Origin: Clostridia bacterium
Lineage (GTDB): Bacteria > Bacillota_A > Clostridia > Oscillospirales > CAG-382
Assembly (NCBI GenBank): GCA_017517985.1
Contig: JAFWWX010000259.1
Coordinates: 1 to 16,398 of the forward strand
DNA length: 16,398 nucleotides
Reading direction: 5' to 3'
Part shown: piece by piece, positions 14,382 to 16,398 of the stretch
How the letters are laid out: each line of letters begins with the position of its first letter
How positions within the stretch are numbered: position 1 is the first letter of the stretch
Notes under the pieces: generated by a model
What the model was told of the DNA's origin: nothing
Database searches by the model: none
Seen by the model: only the letters and a program-made list of their open reading frames with translations
Position numbers and translations under genes: made by a program

Positions 14382-15290
14382 TTAGCTGTATTCTTCTAAA
14401 AATTTCACTATTGCATTTCTCATGCTGTTCATATCTGAAAATTTGCTTTTGTATTTTTTAACTTCTCTTTTGGAAAATGATATTATATCCACCTCATCTT
14501 CTTTTTCCAAAATTTCAATTATCTTATTACGTGAAAGTTTTCCGATATTCTTTTTTATTTCTTTTGCTTTTTTTAAATCAAGTGCATAGGCTTCTTTTTC
14601 ACAAACCAATTCATACATATCAGCCTGTTCGCTTTCTGAAAGATAAGACAGCTCAGCAGCAATCTTAATATTAAGTTTTTTGTTATCAAGAGCTTCCATT
14701 AACGGCTCGATAAGATGGTTTAGTCTCAAATAAAGATAAACCTTCGACTTTGAAGTGCTAAACTCTTTTTCTAAGATTTCCGCTATCTTTTCGTCAGAAT
14801 TCCACCCGGTGGAATTTTCATCCAAACAATGTTTTCGCTTCTTTATATCAGTGTATCTTATGAGGTATGAATGTGCAATTTCAGATGGGAGTTGCATGAT
14901 TCTCTGATGAAAGTTTGTAGTGATCATAATGCGGTTGGCAAGCTCGTCATCCGCTTGAACTACAATAGCTCGTATTTCCTTGTCTCCATTATACCAGCAT
15001 GCCTTTGTACGCCTATGACCCGACAGTATTTCATATACCCCCATATCAATTTGACGAACAATAATAGGTTGTATGAGACCGAAAGTTACAATACTAACTA
15101 CAAGGTCATAAAAGGCATCATCATAAGTAACTTTAAACGGATGATTTTCTTTCTCACGAAGTTGGGAAATTGGTATTGTTGCCATTCGCGGATTTACAGA
15201 TACACCAAACACTTCTGAAAGACCTTTTACAACTTCCGCTCCATTGTCTGTTTTCTTCGATAGTGCCTCATAAAGTTCATTTTTACCCAT
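14382..15290 (-). CDS. parB: ParB-like partition protein
   Basis: The 302-residue product has a ParB/Srx N-terminal domain (about residues 37-130) with ISQLRE, GLIQPIIVR and SGHRR (90-94), the box that binds CTP in ParB proteins. TNFHQR (125-130) stands in for the usual ENxQR motif. A helical DNA-binding region follows (about 131-215, with the LEKEFSTSKSKVYLYLRLNH helix-turn-helix). The Shine-Dalgarno AAAGGAG at 15301-15307 is 10 nt before the ATG at 15290, which fixes the start. A TTG at 15311 would start before that site. The gene overlaps the parA stop by 8 nt. It is clearly more AT-rich than the surface genes. Together with ParA it should stabilise the circular form of the element or act in regulation. 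A palindrome inside it is a candidate binding site. Confidence 0.88.
   Translation of the reverse strand: MGKNELYEALSKKTDNGAEVVKGLSEVFGVSVNPRMATIPISQLREKENHPFKVTYDDAFYDLVVSIVTFGLIQPIIVRQIDMGVYEILSGHRRTKACWYNGDKEIRAIVVQADDELANRIMITTNFHQRIMQLPSEIAHSYLIRYTDIKKRKHCLDENSTGWNSDEKIAEILEKEFSTSKSKVYLYLRLNHLIEPLMEALDNKKLNIKIAAELSYLSESEQADMYELVCEKEAYALDLKKAKEIKKNIGKLSRNKIIEILEKEDEVDIISFSKREVKKYKSKFSDMNSMRNAIVKFLEEYS
14798..14816. promoter_or_regulatory. 19-bp palindrome inside parB, candidate parS site
   Basis: AATTCCACC and GGTGGAATT are perfect complements flanking a single C. An odd-length palindrome centred on C or G is also the form of the KorB operator family. The GC-rich core is unlike the AT-rich coding DNA around it. 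Only one copy was seen. Confidence 0.45.
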
Positions 15291-16065
15291 TTGCCACCAG
15301 CTCCTTTGCAATATTCATATATGCTACGGACACGGGATGCTTTGGCGCAAGCTCAATAAGGCTTTTACCGTACAAGGGTTGTTCTGCTGCCTTTATGGAA
15401 TAGGGGATTGCATCGTCAAAAACATTTATCTCATCCCCATATATCTCGAACAACTTTGCTTCGATGCCTTGGCTGAGCTTGGTCCTTTGCTGATACATAG
15501 TAAGAAATACACCTGCGATCTTCAGGCTTGGATTGAGTTTTTTCTTTACCATCTCAACTGTGCCGAGCATCACCTTGAGGCTTTCAAAGCTTAGGTAATG
15601 CGCTTCGACAGGAATGAGCACACTGTTTGATGCGGTAAGAGCATTTGTAACCATAAGTCCGAGATTAGGCGGACAGTCAATCACGATGTAATCATAGTCT
15701 TCACGAATCGTATCAACGATTGCTTTGAGAACACATTCACGGTTAAAAGCGTTCATAAGGCGGTAGTCAATACCTGCAAGCAGAAAGTTTGACGGAAGAA
15801 TGTCAACGGAGTTTACCCGATATATACATTTCCGAACCCGCTGTTTTGCGACTTCGCCTTCGATGGCTTCTGACATCAAAGCAACGATTGTGTTGGGATT
15901 CTCATCATAGTTCTTGCCAAGAGCCTTTGCGATATTGCCCTGGCAGTCTGTGTCAATGATGAGAACCTTTTTGCCAAGCTTTGAAAAAGAGTATGCGATG
16001 TTGATGCTGGAAACAGTCTTACCGACACCGCCTTTTAGATTGATTAAGCATATTACTTCACTCAT
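15283..16065 (-). CDS. parA: ParA/Soj-type partition ATPase
   Basis: The 260-residue product has all ParA hallmarks. The deviant Walker A KGGVGKT is at residues 11-17, LIIDTDCQGN at about 35-44 is the A' motif, and YDYIVIDCPPNLG is Walker B. Length and layout match short Soj-like ParA proteins with no N-terminal DNA-binding domain. It should hydrolyse ATP in response to ParB and move or tether the element DNA. GGAGG lies eight bases before the ATG. It is the first gene of the apparent operon, after two terminators and a plausible promoter. Its stop codon overlaps parB, so translation is coupled. Confidence 0.95.
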   Translation of the reverse strand: MSEVICLINLKGGVGKTVSSINIAYSFSKLGKKVLIIDTDCQGNIAKALGKNYDENPNTIVALMSEAIEGEVAKQRVRKCIYRVNSVDILPSNFLLAGIDYRLMNAFNRECVLKAIVDTIREDYDYIVIDCPPNLGLMVTNALTASNSVLIPVEAHYLSFESLKVMLGTVEMVKKKLNPSLKIAGVFLTMYQQRTKLSQGIEAKLFEIYGDEINVFDDAIPYSIKAAEQPLYGKSLIELAPKHPVSVAYMNIAKELVANG

Positions 16066-16097
16066 AATTTTTTCCTCCTGAATATTTTGGTGTATTT

Positions 16098-16127
16098 ATT
16101 TTAAAAGTTCCCAATGGGTGATTGCAA
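16098..16127 (-). promoter_or_regulatory. Putative promoter of the parA operon
   Basis: TTGCAA (16127-16122) and TAAAAT (16103-16098) are separated by 18 bp. They lie just after the double terminator and about 30 nt before the parA start codon. The match to consensus is moderate (4/6 and 5/6). A near-palindromic CCCATTGGG lies in the spacer and could be an operator. Support comes mainly from position. Confidence 0.42.
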
Positions 16128-16140
16128 ACGAATCTTGGCT

Positions 16141-16173
16141 AAAACAAAACTTCCGGACGTTTTGTCCGGAAGT
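16141..16173 (-). terminator. Intrinsic terminator upstream of parA (second of two)
   Basis: ACTTCCGGAC (16149-16158) and GTCCGGAAGT (16164-16173) make a perfect 10-bp stem with a 5-nt loop. On the minus strand it is followed by TTTGTTTT (16148-16141); the plus strand has no T-tract, so it works on minus-strand transcripts. It could also serve as a partition-protein site, as it is next to parA. Confidence 0.75.
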
Positions 16174-16183
16174 GAGGGGAGCG

Positions 16184-16223
16184 TTTATAAAAACAAGGAG
16201 ACTGATTTTTTACAGTCTCCTTG
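16184..16223 (-). terminator. Intrinsic terminator at the end of the right-edge reading frame (first of two)
   Basis: An 11-bp perfect stem (16194-16204 with 16213-16223) closes an 8-nt loop. On the minus strand it is followed by TTTTTATAAA. The stop codon of the incoming frame lies in the loop. This closely spaced pair of terminators insulates parA from whatever lies to the right. Confidence 0.75.
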
Positions 16224-16398
16224 AAAATTTTCTATGTTTAATTTTGTAATTATTTTTTATAAAATGTTGTATTGGCTTTTTTTGTAAAATTGTTTTGTAA
16301 GAAATCTCTACACCATTTACTACACCATTTTTTACACCATTTTGTCGTGGAGTTATATGGAGATACATAGAGATACATTTTAATTGACCTTCAAAAAA
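16210..16398 (-). CDS. 3' end of an unidentified reading frame entering from the right edge
   Basis: The frame is open for 62 codons from the window edge to a TAA at 16210-16212, which is long for such AT-rich DNA. The translation is basic and contains MYLHIT and a four-residue repeat, NGVK-NGVV-NGVE, followed by a Lys-rich tail. MYLHIT faintly recalls the Y-x-H motif of tyrosine recombinases, but the preceding conserved residues are not recognisable. The stop lies in the loop of a terminator, as expected of a true gene end. It may still be a chance frame through tandem repeats. Confidence 0.35.
   Translation of the reverse strand, partial: FFEGQLKCISMYLHITPRQNGVKNGVVNGVEISYKTILQKKPIQHFIKNNYKIKHRKFSRRL
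16309..16378. repeat. Two adjacent clusters of short tandem repeats
   Basis: TACACCATTT occurs three times at an exact 12-bp step (16309, 16321, 16333). Close by are three imperfect 10-bp units, GGAGTTATAT, GGAGATACAT and AGAGATACAT (16349-16378). Such clusters occur as integrase arm sites, iterons or partition centromeres. The 12-bp unit is also in frame with the open frame crossing it. Confidence 0.65.

Noticed and set aside
14871..15218. Plus-strand frame opposite parB (115 codons)
   Set aside because: It is antisense to a clear parB gene and has no ribosome-binding site or family resemblance.

Overview
The window reads as a stretch of an integrative and conjugative element (or a related conjugative plasmid) from a Gram-positive, probably gut, clostridial bacterium. 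Three things suggest this: strong GGAGG-type ribosome-binding sites, moderate-to-low GC content, and a Tn1549/CTn-like set of genes. That set comprises a ParA/ParB pair, a VirB6/TrbL-type membrane protein, a sortase and a large CnaB-domain surface protein. Every supported gene lies on the minus strand, so the biological order runs from high to low coordinates. No rRNA, tRNA, CRISPR array or insertion sequence was recognised.

Right edge (about 16.4 to 16.07 kb): an open frame of 62 codons enters from outside and stops inside the loop of a hairpin. Two tandem hairpin/U-tract terminators follow, then a plausible promoter for the next operon. This edge also holds two short tandem-repeat clusters.

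Partition and regulation block (16.07 to 12.97 kb): parA and parB overlap. They are followed by a HigB/Gp49-like toxin-family gene with no antitoxin beside it. Next comes a CpaE/TadZ-like protein whose P-loop lacks lysine. A 19-bp palindrome inside parB is a candidate parS site.

Surface module (12.9 to 2.36 kb): this holds a type I membrane protein, a sortase (coupled to it with a 1-nt gap), a secreted transglutaminase-like protein and a 2491-residue adhesin. The adhesin has a signal peptide, a thioester domain, 21 consecutive CnaB/SpaA domains that all retain the Lys/Glu/Asn isopeptide triad, and a C-terminal beta-type domain. It ends at MPKTGY with no membrane anchor behind it.

Transfer block (2.3 kb to left edge): a small two-helix VirB2-like membrane protein and the 5' part of a VirB6/TrbL-like gene are separated by a self-contained fic cassette. 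That cassette has its own consensus promoter with an adjoining inverted repeat, and its own terminator.

Taken together, the window suggests a conjugative element that maintains itself with Par proteins and displays a very long, isopeptide-stiffened, possibly covalently binding adhesin in front of its type IV secretion genes. The simplest reading is that the surface module makes cell-cell or host contact for transfer or colonisation. Hairpins stand in front of most segments of the long operon, which suggests transcription is gated segment by segment.
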